Shown piece by piece: positions 11,059 to 22,488 of a stretch of 64,000 bases of DNA (positions within the stretch are counted from its first letter, which is position 1; each line of letters begins with the position of its first letter). The position numbers and the translations under genes are program-made. The DNA lies in the NCBI RefSeq assembly GCF_004337985.1, contig NC_043741.1:74747-138746 (forward strand), in the 5' to 3' direction. The DNA comes from Pyricularia pennisetigena. Its lineage: Eukaryota; Ascomycota; Sordariomycetes; Magnaporthales; Pyriculariaceae. The notes under the pieces were generated by a model. That model made no database searches and had not been told where the DNA came from. It was given only the letters and a program-made list of their open reading frames with translations.

Positions 11059-11936
11059 GGCGACTATGAGGACGGGAGGGTGGGTGGCGCGCCGGAGCGG
11101 CGGCCTCGAGAAGGGAAACGACTATGCAAAAGTTGTAATGATACTCCGGTTCAGTGTGGGATCGCTGTCGGTATGACCAAAAATCGTCGGGAAAAAGTGT
11201 TGACCGGTAGGAAAGCCGGGTTGCTTTTTCGGAATGTGGTAGCAGGATACGGGTGGTGGTAGAGTAGCAGTCGTCGGGGTGGCGTGCGCTGCGCAGAAAA
11301 GTTCAGAGTTACAGGCTGTCTAGTCAGACTAATCGCGGTGAATTGTTTCAAAAAGTTGGCGGCAGGTAATCGCCGAGAGCCGGGCTTGTAACGCGATGCT
11401 CGATGTCGAAAGAATGAACTTGACTTGATCTGAGGGGTTGTACGGAGCCTGCGATGATGGTCAGCCGCTGCTAAGTGGTGGAGTCAAAATCCTATCTCCC
11501 TAAGTAAAATCGTAAATTGTAAATCGCCGCCCTCCTGCATCGGTTGGCGGGCGCCGTTGAAATCGCGTCACGCTGAGGCCAGCGTAGCCGGCTGACGTAA
11601 TCCATTCAAACTGTGCTGCTTGCCTGGAGACTGATTAACTTGGTCTGTGCTCATACACGACACACGACGTCAAGACGGCTGCAACGTCTGCGGAGGAACT
11701 CTTGTGCACTGTATTGTTGTACTGTACCGCATGGCCTTGGAGCTGCTCCGAATCATTTGTGCTTGCTACTGCTGCTACATGTATTGCATTGTTATCAATC
11801 CCGAATCGCCGAACCACACACAGCCTTCAACCATCGGAGGCTGACTATTAATCTAGATTAATCTTCATCGCGCCCGGCCTGTATCGACTTGATTTTGCGC
11901 AGCAGCTCAAAAATACAACCGTCTGTTGCGCTCACG
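11059..11936. other. Divergent promoter region
   Basis: 878 bases between the start of the unknown minus-strand protein and the start of the Vps3844-like gene on the plus strand. No further gene seen. Confidence 0.5.
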
Positions 11937-13227
11937 ATGAAGTGGTGCACAAAAACATTTGCCTCGCTGTCGCTAGCAGGCCTGGCGTTGGCAAGCAGCA
12001 GCCGCTTCGACAACGATGCTGAAGTCTTCATCCTTTCGGCCAAGCACGATGCCAGCTCCACTCGTCCACGCCTCCCACCCCAGCTCGTCCGCCACATCCT
12101 CCTCCAGCGAGTGTCGACCGGCGACGACCACAGCAGCCTGTCGGCTGATCTGCCCGACGAGATTGAGACGGACCGCGCGCTCGCCTATCTCAACCAATAC
12201 GGCCGCGAGCCGAGGGCTCTGTTTTCCGCCGGCAAGGATGACGACAGGAATCCTTCAATGGTCTTGATGCTGGAGGGCATCACCGAGGACAACGGTAGGG
12301 CACTGAGGCAGGGTCTCAAAGCCAGGAAGCAGGCTTTGGCCTTCACCGTGGCCGACACGCCGTCCGCCGACGCGACTGCGGAGCTGCTCCAAAGGGACTT
12401 TTCAGGTCTGCTGTCAAGCTGTAACGAGGTTGCCGACCTGGTGACCCCAGAGAACGACAAGTGCTGGTCTGGTCGGTCGTTGGTGGCCAAGCACGATGTT
12501 GCCAAGGTAAGTCGCCTTTGATTATTCTCCTACCTCGTCTAGGTCCCCGTGCGAATCGCCTGCTGATGATCTCCCGTAGAACCCAGAATTCCTTTCCTCC
12601 CTGACCTCGAACCTGGACACCCTCCTGGCAGCCACCAGCAAGAGTCACATGGAGGTCATGCTTCTCCTCGTGCCCGAGAGCAGCCGCACCGCAGGCCTCA
12701 AGGAGTGGACGAGTGCAACCAACCACCTCGACCGCCGCCAGGCCGAGGCCGTCATAACCGACCACCGCGCGAACGGCCACTCGGCCAAGGCGACTGGACA
12801 CAAGAAGCAGGCCGTGTCCTCGTCGTCGGCGTCCACCGCCGCGCTTCGCAAGATCCCCAACTGCTTCGCCTCGGCCTCGGCCTGCATGAACGCGACCGAC
12901 AGCTGCTCGGGCCACGGCGCCTGCCACGACCGCTTCAGCGCCGACGACTCCAAGCCCGAAACGTCGGCCGACGGCAAGACGCTGGTATGCTTCCAGTGCG
13001 TGTGCGCCCCCACCATCAACAACGACGACAAGGGTGGCCAGAGCCGCACCTTCTGGGGCGGCAACACGTGCGCCAAGCAGGACGTCAGCACGCAGTTCTG
13101 GCTCATCGCCGGAATGACCGTCGCCTTGATCGGGCTGGTCAGCTTGTCGGTCGGCATGCTCTTCAGCGTCGGGGAGGAGAAGCTGCCTGGTGTCATTGGT
13201 GCTGGCGTGAGCAAGTCTAGCAAGTAG
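11937..13227 (+). CDS. Vps3844-like (DUF3844) vacuolar sorting membrane protein
   Basis: Two exons, 11937..12506 and 12580..13227 (GTAAGT/GTAG), give 405 residues. It begins with a signal peptide (MKWCTKTFASLSLAGLALAS), has a lumenal middle region, then a Cys-rich EGF-like module (about residues 280-350, with the C-S-G-H-G-A-C pattern), one transmembrane helix near residues 365-388 and a short tail. This architecture matches the fungal DUF3844/Vps3844 family, implicated in vacuolar protein sorting and probably acting in the ER, Golgi or endosomal membranes. An upstream in-frame ATG at 11889 would precede the signal peptide, so I chose 11937. Confidence 0.85.
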
Positions 13228-13574
13228 ACAAGTGTCCATGGCTCTATCATTTGTTTTTCATTTTGAGAATTTGTGGGACCTGAAGGAAACACGAAATGAA
13301 AAGGAGGGAGGAGGAGGCCTTGACGCACTTTCGAGAAAAGGTTGCCGTCGGTCGATTCGTCATGTCTAGTGTTGGGGTAGCTTGTAACATAGCACTCGTG
13401 CATACAGCAGTGCACCGTCATTATCAGGCGTCCCGGTGGGTTTCTCAGTTTCAGTCAACGTAAGTTAGGCATGGCAGTAGCCATAATCCAAGGGCTCTTT
13501 TGTTTTTGTTCTTGTTCTTGTTTTTTTTGTTCTTCTGCGCATTAGACTATTCCCCAAGTACAAGATATGACTGG
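13228..13574. other. Convergent intergenic region
   Basis: 3' ends of the Vps3844-like gene and the NTR2-like gene face each other here. T-rich tract near 13500. No gene seen. Confidence 0.5.
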
Positions 13575-15283
13575 TCAAGCTTGACCCGTCGCACCGTCAT
13601 CTACGTCTACTTCCATCCTATTGCTAGTCGGCGTACCGAAACTCTCGAGCCCCCGCTCCGCCGGCGGTACAGGCCTCAACGGTGAGTTGACTGCGCTCCC
13701 CTGAATGATCTCCGCAGAGGACACACCGGTTTTTGCCTGGTAGTCCTTGCCGGCTTTGTCAAGAATAGCCTGAACTTCGGCTTCCCTCGTGACGATCTCC
13801 TCCTTTTCCATTTCGAGTCTCGCCACCTGCGCCTTCTTGGCCGCCACGTCACCCTGCATCCCCAGCAGCACAGACTGCATTTGCGCCAGACAAGCGGCCA
13901 GGTCGGGCAGGGGCTTCATGCGTGGTATCTCAAAGACGTCTCCCGCCGTCCCGACTCGCGCCGAGTGTTGCCGCTGCTGGTTCAGGCCGTCCATTCCCGC
14001 TCTGGTCTGCGCCTCCTCGTAGGCGGCGCGCCGCTCGGCCTCCGAGTCGTCATCGTCGTTCAGGTCGCCGCCTAGCCCATCGGCGCCGTCATCCTCGGCA
14101 AGGTTGATGAGCTCCGCCATCTCTGCCCTTCTCTTCTTGGCCGCCTCACGCTCCGCCCTGCGGCCCAGAGACAGCCCGCCGTCCTCGACGTACTCGTCGA
14201 AGCCCTCCCCGAGATCCTCATCCTCCCTCACCAGCCTCGACTCCTTTTCCTTTTTCCTCCTGGATCCGAGGCTGATGTACTCGGCTTCCTCCTCGTCCGA
14301 CCCCTCCAACGGCATGAACTCCTGCTCGGCGGCCAGGCGGGCGCGGCGTTCCTTCCGCTCCCTAATCTGCGTCTCGGTCAGGATGGACGGTGTGCTTTCT
14401 GGCTTGTGCCTAGTCACCTGGCCTGGCTCGTTGACGATAACAGCGCCGTCCAGCTCCGCCATGTCAAGCTCCATCGCCTCGTCGTAGGCCAACGGTCCGT
14501 CTCCATCATGGATCCGCAGCGAAGAGATGTCTCGTGGCGTGTTGGGCGTGCTGTTTGCCAGCTCGTCCAGGAACTCCTTGCTGTAGCGCGGTCCATCATC
14601 CTCACCGCCAAGGGATGGCCTGCCGCCGCTTCCGCCTATGGGGAGGCGACTCCGCAGAGCGCTGTTCTCAAATGCTCTGGCTGACAGGCTCATCTTTTTC
14701 GGGGTGCCAAATGCGGTGTCTGCTGCCGCGTCTCCGTCATCCGCCTCGGCTGCGTCGCCGCCAAAGGAGAGGCGACTTGAGAGGCGCTTTTTCTTGGTCT
14801 TTGTTGAGCCGGCGCGGCTGAGGGCGGGGCGGACGACCACAGGCCCGTCGTCATCGTCATCGGCAGACACGCTTGTCGGTTTTGGCTTGGAGTCTGGCGG
14901 GGGCGGTGGTGCGCTGTTGCTATCGTCGCCCTCGGATGCCTCGTGAACGTTGATGCTCCTCCGAAGGGCAGACTGCTTGAATGGGCGCTTGCCGAACTTC
15001 AGCGGCGCTGTGGATGTGCTAGCTGTCGTCGTCACTAAAAGCGAGAGTCCAAGACATGTCGTCAGCGTGCTGAATATGATGATAGAATGCCGCTGATCAG
15101 CACAATGGCCCAGAATGAAGCTAAGACATGAAGATATCCTGGAGAGGGGCCGAATTACTAACCTTCCTTTACCGGTTCGCCTGTTGAGCTTTCGACCGAT
15201 TTCGGCACATCGTCGTCGTTATCATCTCCGCCGAATGTGCGCACGGCACGGGGCTTTCGTTTTGAGCTGAACAGATTCGCCAT
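13575..15283 (-). CDS. NTR2-like pre-mRNA splicing factor
   Basis: Exons 15283..15163 and 15034..13575 join in phase to 526 residues. The N-terminus is basic then acidic. The central region has the motif I-R-E-R-K-E-R-R-A-R-L followed by alternating charged, coiled-coil-prone segments. The C-terminal part, from P-R-M-K-P-L-P-D-L, has a further predicted coiled coil of the kind found in nineteen-complex-related protein 2. NTR2 acts with Ntr1 and Prp43 to release the lariat intron and disassemble the spliceosome in the nucleus. It is long for the family because of Asp/Ser/Pro-rich linkers. It is divergent from the SmG gene, another spliceosome component, with 437 bases between starts. Confidence 0.8.
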
Positions 15284-15720
15284 GAGGACAAGATTACTTT
15301 GGGGAATAGACCGGGGTTCGTTGGTCGTCTCAGTTATTTTTTTATTGAATCGTATAATCGGTTTTGGCAACTTGTACGGCTATGCGACAGTGATTGATTT
15401 ACAGGGATTCAACACGAAAGGTCAAAGTCCAGTCGCGTCACTGCGGAGCTTCCAGGCCCATTTCTTTTATCTCTGGCTTATCGGCGCATCACGTGCTCCA
15501 GAACTCTCCCCGCGCCCGCTGCTGGTCGGTCAGTTCGTAGCGCAGGAGCTTCGATTTCGCGACGGATGCAGGCTGAACGGTATCTTTCTGCAAAAAGTAC
15601 CAGCAAAAACCGCGACCGTTGCCCCAGCCCCTACGCTATCTGGGCTGCCGATTGCACACCAACTGAAGTCGCTACAAACCCTTCTGCAAACCGCGCGAAT
15701 ACACGCTCACCGATTGCACA

Positions 15721-16190
15721 ATGGGTCCTCCTCAACCCGAGCTGAAGAAGGTGCGCGCCCTCTGATATTGAAGCTTCCCCCAGCCTAGCCTTGTCTGAGG
15801 CTAGCAATCTCTCTACAATGGCACGAGTATACTGACCCGCCACTTCTCCACACTCACACAGTACCTGGACAAGAAGGTCTTTGTCCAGCTCAACGGCTCG
15901 CGCAAGGTCGTCGGTGTCGTGCGCGGCTACGACGTATTCCTTAACATTGTGCTGGAGGATGCATTTGAGGAGAAGGACGGTGGAGAGAAGGTCAAGATTG
16001 GCACTGTGGTCAGTATTCTTTGCAACTCCTTCTTTTTTCAGTCTTTTGGTCCTTTCTGTTAACCCCCTGTACTAACTGACTGCTGTCGGTCTGTGTATAG
16101 GTCATTCGTGGAAACTCGGTCGTCATGTTGGAAGCAATGGAGCGGATAGGCGGCGACGACAGGCATGGCGGTGGCGGTGGTGGCAGATAG
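15721..16190 (+). CDS. Small nuclear ribonucleoprotein SmG
   Basis: A short three-exon gene: 15721..15750, 15862..16008 and 16101..16190, total 88 residues. The product starts MGPPQPELKK, then has the Sm1 motif (Y-L-D-K-K-V-F-V-Q-L-N-G-S-R-K-V-V-G, then the conserved G-Y-D-x-F-L-N) and the Sm2 motif (V-I-R-G-N-S-V-V-M-L-E-A), ending in a Gly/His tail. These are the hallmarks of SmG, one of seven Sm proteins forming the ring on U1, U2, U4 and U5 snRNAs. The second donor is GTCAGT, chosen because it restores the invariant V-V-I-R-G-N. Length matches the family. Confidence 0.93.
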
Positions 16191-16629
16191 AAGGGAACGG
16201 GGTCCAGTTATTTGTGAGGGAGCTCTGAACTTGATCTACATCGGGGTTCAACAAAAGCCAAAAGGGAAAAACAACTAAAAGGGGATCGAGCGCAGAGTGA
16301 CACGCGTGTGGTCCGCAGACTCTCGGAGCGATGGAGGTGTTATGGCCAGCTATGTCGATTATGGTGCCTACGATTAGCCAGCCAGGTTTCAACCCCACCG
16401 CAACCTCGAGATGGTCAGGATATGGCGCACCTAGGGATCCAGGAGCGTTGTTGTCTTTTTTTTTTTTTGGGATGCGGGAGTCGCGATATGGCGTGGCGTG
16501 GCTTGTGCCGCCTCATTGATGCTTCTCCAACCGAAAAGTCAAGGGCAGAGAGAAAAAGAAACGATACCCATGAGACAACGTCAGATTTAAAAACCAAAGT
16601 GCTCCGATATGCATGCCGCGTTCCCGATG

Positions 16630-17197
16630 CTACTTCCAACATTTTTCATCAAAGCCTTCTACACCCTTGGCCCCGAACCGCTTCACCCAGCCCTTGATGC
16701 CTCCTTCCAACAGCATGCCCTGGATCTGCGTGTCGCCCTTTTCGTCGACGTAGTCCTGAAACCAGTTTGCGCACTTCCAGCCCCTGCCTCCGTCTGAGCA
16801 GGATCCTGAGTAGGCGACTGCTGCGTTAGGATGACCACTTTTGCCCAAGCCAGCAAGTCGTGGCGGGGAAAGAGGGAGGGTGCAGCATAGATCAGGTCTC
16901 ACCACAGTAGAACACGACCCGTTTGACCCCAGCCCTCCTGCAGAGGTCGTAGACGGCCCCGCGCGTCGCATACAGGCTCTGCGCCGGCAGGTTGACAGAG
17001 CCGGCCACGGTGCCGCCCGTCCAGTCGTCGCGGCGCACGTCGACGAGCAGCACGTCGTTACCCCCCGAAGCAGCGCCGGCCCTGTCCTCTAGAAGTTTCA
17101 AGACCTCGTCCGCGGGGAGGATCGGACAACGTGCCTTGGGCGCCGGAAACGCGGCCCACCACGGCTCGGCCTTTGGTGGCTGTTGTGGTTCGTCCAT
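16630..17197 (-). CDS. Rhodanese / Cdc25-like phosphatase-arsenate reductase family protein
   Basis: Exons 17197..16903 and 16805..16630 give 156 residues. The rhodanese fold is seen from L-L-V-D-V-R-R-D-D (about 50) through G-S-V-N-L-P-A to the active-site loop after V-V-F-Y-C. This family includes Cdc25-type tyrosine phosphatases and Acr2-type arsenate reductases. The loop here reads C98-G-S-C-S-D-G-G-R106, so the first Cys-to-Arg spacing is longer than C-x5-R and the second Cys gives C-x4-R. The intron falls inside this loop (after C98), but the junction is clean. A cytosolic location is likely because no signal is seen. Whether it is phosphatase, reductase or inactive cannot be decided from sequence. 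Confidence 0.75.
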
Positions 17198-17703
17198 TGC
17201 TTTGTGAAGGGGTGGTATCTGTTTCGGAAAACGCGGCCTGCACACGATGTGATTCACATGGATAACCCAAGAAGTATGGATGAGAAGGTTGGAGGCAGTC
17301 AACTAATGCTTACAAGATGCTCTTCTGGGTTTGGGTTTGATTTAAAGCGGGACCTCGCAGGGGTGTTGGCTACTTCCCCTCATCCTTATTGTCACGCCAC
17401 AAATACCTACGGCTGTGATGCATGCCGCACTTGACAGATAGCGTGCAGATGTCCGCGACGCGCCTTCGATGAATGATACCAATGCTGACTTGATTGATAG
17501 ACCATTATCAATACAAACCGGCCGCATTCCAAAAGATTAGCACGACAACAGCCCACGAGCACATAAAACACAATGCACTATATCTCATTAGTTCATGCTG
17601 AAATTTATTCTGGTCCTGGAGGCCGAAGACTAGCACGCGGACTAATCACTGAAAGGACCGATGAGCAACACCATCTCGCCGTTTCAGCCCCCTCTTTGTT
17701 GCA
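17198..17703. other. Intergenic region, no gene seen
   Basis: 506 bases upstream of the rhodanese gene and downstream of the BCS1-like gene. Only short, unconvincing frames. Confidence 0.5.
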
Positions 17704-19812
17704 TTATACGCGAGCTTCTGGCCTTTCGACCTCGCCGGCAACTTCAACAGGTCTGGCGGCATCCACATGGCCATTGCTGCCTTGAGCAGCCTGTGAGTTC
17801 GACGTTTGACCAGCTCCAACATCAGTTGAGCCCTCTTCGGTACTTTCGTCCTCGCCAGCTTGGCGTTCCTTGCTGCCACCGGTAGGAATATCCTCTCCGG
17901 CGTTAACCGCGTGTTTTGTATGGCCCCCTTCACGCTGGACAGCCGCACTTCCCTCTCTAGTTTCAGATGTCACTGGCACCTTAGCAGTTGTATTTCCCAC
18001 CGCCGGTTTTGTGTCATTGATGCTCCTCCCATTAGCATGAGTCGTTGCAGTCAAGGTTGCCAGATTACTCAGCTGCGCGAGCGCCTTGGACTTGCGCTTG
18101 CGTGCTTTGGCTTCACGTGCTCGCTGTGCCTTCTCCCGGGCTTGTTCCAGTTTCGACAGTTCGTCTTTGATAAACTCTCGGATACCATCCCGTGCCGCGA
18201 GCGGGTCTGAGCGATGTGAGAGGAGGTATCCCTGGATGAGGGCCGGAGTTACCGTGTCTTCGGGTATATGCGAAGCAAACTCGGCTGCGACCTCCTCGAG
18301 CTGAAGTGTTTCTGGCTTCTTATCCAGGCTTGTTGATGGCGCAGGGGTGATGACGGCAGGAGTGGTCTGTCCGGACGTCTGCGCGCCGAGTTTTGACATG
18401 TTGGTTTCCGCAGCAGGACCAAAGTCGGCCGAATGTGCATCCTCAGACTGGGCGTACATGCGGAGGAACATTAGCCTTGCTGACTCTTGGTTGATGTTAC
18501 CAAGGAATATCTTTCGATCGATACGGCCGGGACGAACAAGCGCCGGGTCGAGCTTGTCGGCCAAATTGGACGTCATAAAGACAATGCGACCCTCCTGGCT
18601 GGCAACACCGTCGAGAACGTTCAGCAAGCCCGAGAGAGTGCTTCTGCTCCTTCCAGCTCGGTTTTCCTCCTCCTCGTCATCATCCTCTTCCTCGTCGTTG
18701 TCGTCAAGGCCGCTCATTCGCGTCGCAAGGTCAACCCGTTTGTGTATCCCTACGGCATCAATATCTTCAAGAAGAATGATGCACCGTGGGGGGAGCTCGT
18801 CAAACATGGATTCCAACTCGCTGTCGTTGCCGATGCTCGGTACATGCAGGAGGTACAGCTCCAGCTTGAACATACTTGCGAGCGCCAGGCTGAGCGATGT
18901 CTTGCCGGTGCCGGGCGGACCATGCAGTAGGTAGCCGCGGCGGTAGGGGATGCCCCGCTGATGGTAAAAATCTCGTGTTTGCGGGTCGAGGTAGTTGATG
19001 ATGTCGGCGACCAGCTCCTTCTTGATCTGCTCGTCAAAATGCACTGTTTGAATTGGTCGCGTAGGACGAAGGATGGTCGTATCCCAATGTGCCCCGTTGT
19101 AGGTCTTTTTGCAGGTACGAACGGTAACGTAGCGTGCGCGCTGCGCCTCGCCCCAGTCCCGGCAGTCATTGAGGAACTGCTTGATGGGGGCTACGGAGCG
19201 GCCAAAACACATGACGACAAGGGGTTCGCCGCCATTTGGTGCGTCGAAAAACTCTTCCGGGCTATCGCGGGCGAACGTGCTGCCGCGCTGGATTCGGACG
19301 CGGCGGACGATGAACAGGCGTTTACGATGCCAGAACCAGGTGGTGCCGAAGGTGGGCATGTACTCAACGGGGCGGCGAGTCTCGTTGGCGCAATCATCGC
19401 GAACCGACTTTGCGCGGTGGTAGTAGTAGCGCTCGTCGTTCACCATCTCGCTGCGGGCGGCCAGGACGCGGGTGCCTTGGCGTGTGAGGACTGTGGATGA
19501 AAGCCAGTTGAGGACCTCGCGATTGAGACGATCGCTGGCGGCAACGGCAACGGAGGCGGTGCAGAATCGAGTCAAAGTCCAGTACAACTTGAGACTAATG
19601 TGGTTCAGGAAGTGGAAGCCGCTTGACATGGCGCCGATGAGCGAGAGCAACCCTATTATCGCGCTGATGTCGACCTGAAGCCATTTTCGGAGAAAAGACG
19701 GTATGAAGCTGAGCCCCGGGGCGGTCCGATTGAGTATGTCCTGAATGGTCGTACCACCAGTAGCAGCCTGAAGGCCAATGAGGGTTGCGACGGCGTCACT
19801 CATGGCGGACAC
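17704..19812 (-). CDS. BCS1-like AAA ATPase
   Basis: Single open frame of 702 residues. A transmembrane segment near residues 50-68 is followed by the BCS1 N-terminal domain (about 75-270). The AAA core follows: Walker A G-P-P-G-T-G-K-T at 298-305, Walker B C-I-I-L-L-E-D-I-D at 344-352, sensor Asn416 in T-S-N, and the arginine pair R427/R430 in R-P-G-R-I-D. Yeast Bcs1 translocates the folded Rieske protein across the inner mitochondrial membrane. Fungi carry many BCS1-like paralogues of unknown role, and this one has a long acidic insertion (about 370-385) and an extended Lys/Arg then Gly/Thr-rich tail beyond 550, so it is more likely a paralogue than the respiratory chaperone. No introns. 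Confidence 0.85.
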   Translation of the reverse strand: MSAMSDAVATLIGLQAATGGTTIQDILNRTAPGLSFIPSFLRKWLQVDISAIIGLLSLIGAMSSGFHFLNHISLKLYWTLTRFCTASVAVAASDRLNREVLNWLSSTVLTRQGTRVLAARSEMVNDERYYYHRAKSVRDDCANETRRPVEYMPTFGTTWFWHRKRLFIVRRVRIQRGSTFARDSPEEFFDAPNGGEPLVVMCFGRSVAPIKQFLNDCRDWGEAQRARYVTVRTCKKTYNGAHWDTTILRPTRPIQTVHFDEQIKKELVADIINYLDPQTRDFYHQRGIPYRRGYLLHGPPGTGKTSLSLALASMFKLELYLLHVPSIGNDSELESMFDELPPRCIILLEDIDAVGIHKRVDLATRMSGLDDNDEEEDDDEEEENRAGRSRSTLSGLLNVLDGVASQEGRIVFMTSNLADKLDPALVRPGRIDRKIFLGNINQESARLMFLRMYAQSEDAHSADFGPAAETNMSKLGAQTSGQTTPAVITPAPSTSLDKKPETLQLEEVAAEFASHIPEDTVTPALIQGYLLSHRSDPLAARDGIREFIKDELSKLEQAREKAQRAREAKARKRKSKALAQLSNLATLTATTHANGRSINDTKPAVGNTTAKVPVTSETREGSAAVQREGGHTKHAVNAGEDIPTGGSKERQAGEDESTEEGSTDVGAGQTSNSQAAQGSNGHVDAARPVEVAGEVERPEARV

Positions 19813-21600
19813 AACGGCTGACTGAGTCGCCTGGTCAAGGACAATGATAGGTACGCCAACTCAGCTGGGGATATTGATGAGGGAATGGTGCGAAGACCAG
19901 AGAATATCAACGAGAGCTAGCCTACTGGGTGAGCGTCTGATGAATTTATCCTGTATGACCAGGTGTCTTGGACCAGAGGCACGCAACCGTGGTAGTCGAG
20001 TGCAGTGGTGCAAGGAACGGTAATCTCATCAAAAACTAGAGTCTAGTTTAGCAGAAAAATCGGGGCTGTCTGGTGCATAATTCAGAAAAGAGAGCTTGCT
20101 TCCCGCAGGCAAGAAGCTGGTAACGCTGCCTAGTGGTGTAGTGTAATCGTGAGTGACGTGTTCAAGTTTGTTGTCGGAATCTTTGACCGGTCGGGATGAA
20201 AATCGATCCAAAGCTGAGTCTGTCCCCGTCTATAATATGGGGGAAGAGGTTCGTATTATATGCCAAAAGAGACGCAACGGCCCCTGCGGCTCTTCGGCGG
20301 GTGAGCAACCAGACAGGGCTTGAGTACCTTGGACAATGGGATTGATCCCGGTCTGATAGCTTAGCCTTGGGTTAAGTACCTCGACACCGAAGAGATCGCC
20401 AAAGCTGCGAGTGGATAGCAGCCCGAATTGAGTAAGCAACGGCAGCTCCGATCAATGTTGGCGGTCAGGCTGAGCTGGTACCTGCCCCGCCTACCGACAG
20501 CATCCATCATGATGGCTGCCGTTTGAGTAGGTGCCTAGCCGCCAATCATCGGAGAGTTAAAGTCGCAGGAGAACCATGTCAAAAACAATTGACCTGCACG
20601 TCCTGTTTGGACTGCATAACGATTGTGAGGCTTGTCACACCGTGAAGGTGACACGAAAAGGGGAAAAAAAAAAGAAAAGAAAAAGAAGTAAAAAGGCAAG
20701 AAAGCAAGGGGCAAACACAACAAAATTGTGATGTGGTCGGTGGTCGGTAGCCGGGTGGCTGCTTGGAACACGGTTGACGAATGCGGTATTCGATCAATCA
20801 ACGCGTGTCCAGGATGAGAAAAGTCAAAAGCTAATAGGTTGATGGTGCCTTGATACCAGGGTAGCCAGAATAGAATCATGAGTTCAGAGTACTCGTCTTC
20901 TCGCGACCAGGCATCGCCAATACTTGTGACCCGAGATAATGGTCGGTCCCTCACCTTGCCCGATTTAAACCTAGGATGGTTGTGGGGGGTGTGATGAAAG
21001 AAAAAGAGAAATGACCCACCTTCAAGCCACTTTGACAAGCAAGGTAACCTAGCCCGGTCGGGCGCTTTTGACTTGGTCTGTGCATTGAATTGAACCCTTC
21101 TTGACTCAATCAAGCTTGGACCACTTATGATCGCAATCCGCACAAGCTCCATGTTCCGACCAGTTACGATCAACCCCGGAAACCAAAGCCGTCGCGCCCG
21201 CTCCCTCGTGAGCCCAATCCCTGGGAAGGCATCCCCGGCCATGTGTGGGCGAACTACGGAGCATTTGGAATCTAGGTCCAATCTAGGACTAGAGAAGCTG
21301 CACCGCATCACTGAATGCACTCGGTATATTCCAAACTACATACACCCAGAAGACAGATGCACAAAACACACACTCTTCAACTTTAAACCAAAAATCAGCT
21401 TATTCGGCTTGCAGACACGTCATAATCTTCTTTCAGTGGGCTAGGTATCTTTGATATTTGTATTTTAACAATCCCCTACAGCCAAGTTGCGAAAAGCCGA
21501 GCTTCCAGAGCTGTTATCCACTCCATCCGAGAACCCCCCCGGCAGCTTCGCATCGTCACATATCCAAGACCTATCTCGACCGCAGTCCGAACCAACAGCC
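19813..21600. other. Intergenic region, no convincing gene
   Basis: 1.8 kb between the starts of two divergent genes (BCS1-like and CHORD-like). A minus-strand open frame at 20535..21320 has poly-Phe/Ser runs from a poly-A tract near 20665 and no domain, so I do not call it. The 5' leader of the CHORD-like gene probably lies in the last 150 bases. Confidence 0.45.
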
Positions 21601-22488
21601 ATGGATCGCATCAAGGCCCTCCCAGAGAGGACGGCATATACAGTCCTGCTGGCTTTGTGCAACGATCCGTCCATCCTGAAGCGCGCCGTCGAGTTCTCGG
21701 AACTTCTGCAACCACCACCCGAGACCGCACACTACGAACCGCCAACTTCACAGTCACAGAGGAAGAAGCGCAAGTCGCCCATGGTGTACGAGGAGAACAG
21801 TGAAGACGTGGACGATGACCAGTATGAATGCGCGCGCTGCGGCCAGATTTTCCTCCGCAGCCAAGATCGGGAAGACGCCTGCGTCTATCACGAAGGTGAG
21901 TCAAGTCTGCCCACCATCCCTGTTCGCACTTGTAGCAGCTTGCTGACTTGTAGACGATTGTAACGAGCAGGCGACGTAGAACCAGACTACGACGGTTTCT
22001 GGGAGGACCTGGAAGACTTTGATGAAGAGAACGATGGCCCGATCGACACGGACGAGATGCGCCAGCGCTTCCCGCAGGGTTTCTTCTGGGATTGCTGTGG
22101 AAAGAAGCTTAGCGACCAGGGCAGTGGCTGCCGGACTGGCTATCACATGGTCCGCAGCGGCGGCAGCATGAAGCGGTCTCGGGTTTCCGTCGACGACACA
22201 CCTGACATAGAACTCAGCCCCGAACCGCCGCACTTGCGCCAAACATTGCATTCACAGCAGACACCGCTGGGGAATGAATACTCGCTCCTTGACAACTCGG
22301 AGGAAGACGACCTGGTGGAGCTGAATATGCAACCTGATGGTGGTGGCGCTTCCAGTGCCGCGTCTTCTGGAAACGACACTGTTCAAGTCACGAAATACAT
22401 TGAGATCAACGAGGTTGTTGAGCTGGACGGCGATAGCGACGCGGGTACCAACGGCCATCAGTATGGTTCACGACGGGAGAAGACGTAA
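21601..22488 (+). CDS. CHORD-like zinc-binding protein
   Basis: Exons 21601..21895 and 21971..22488 (donor GTGAGT, acceptor GAGCAG) give 270 residues. After a Lys/Arg-rich segment (K-K-R-K at about 59-62) comes a Cys/His module: C-A-R-C-G-Q-x-F, C-V-Y-H-E-G, then W-D-C-C-G-K-K and G-C-x-x-G-Y-H. The order and spacing resemble a CHORD zinc-binding domain with an acidic insertion (D-F-D-E-E-N-D) in the middle. CHORD proteins are HSP90 co-chaperone-type adaptors. Many fungal relatives, like this one, are uncharacterised. The tail is acidic and Ser-rich. An upstream in-frame start at 21487 is possible but lies in probable 5' leader. Confidence 0.68.

Noticed and set aside
20535..21320. 261-codon minus-strand open frame
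   Set aside because: No domain, long Phe/Ser runs from a poly-A tract, and AT/GC pattern unlike the neighbouring genes. Probably promoter DNA.
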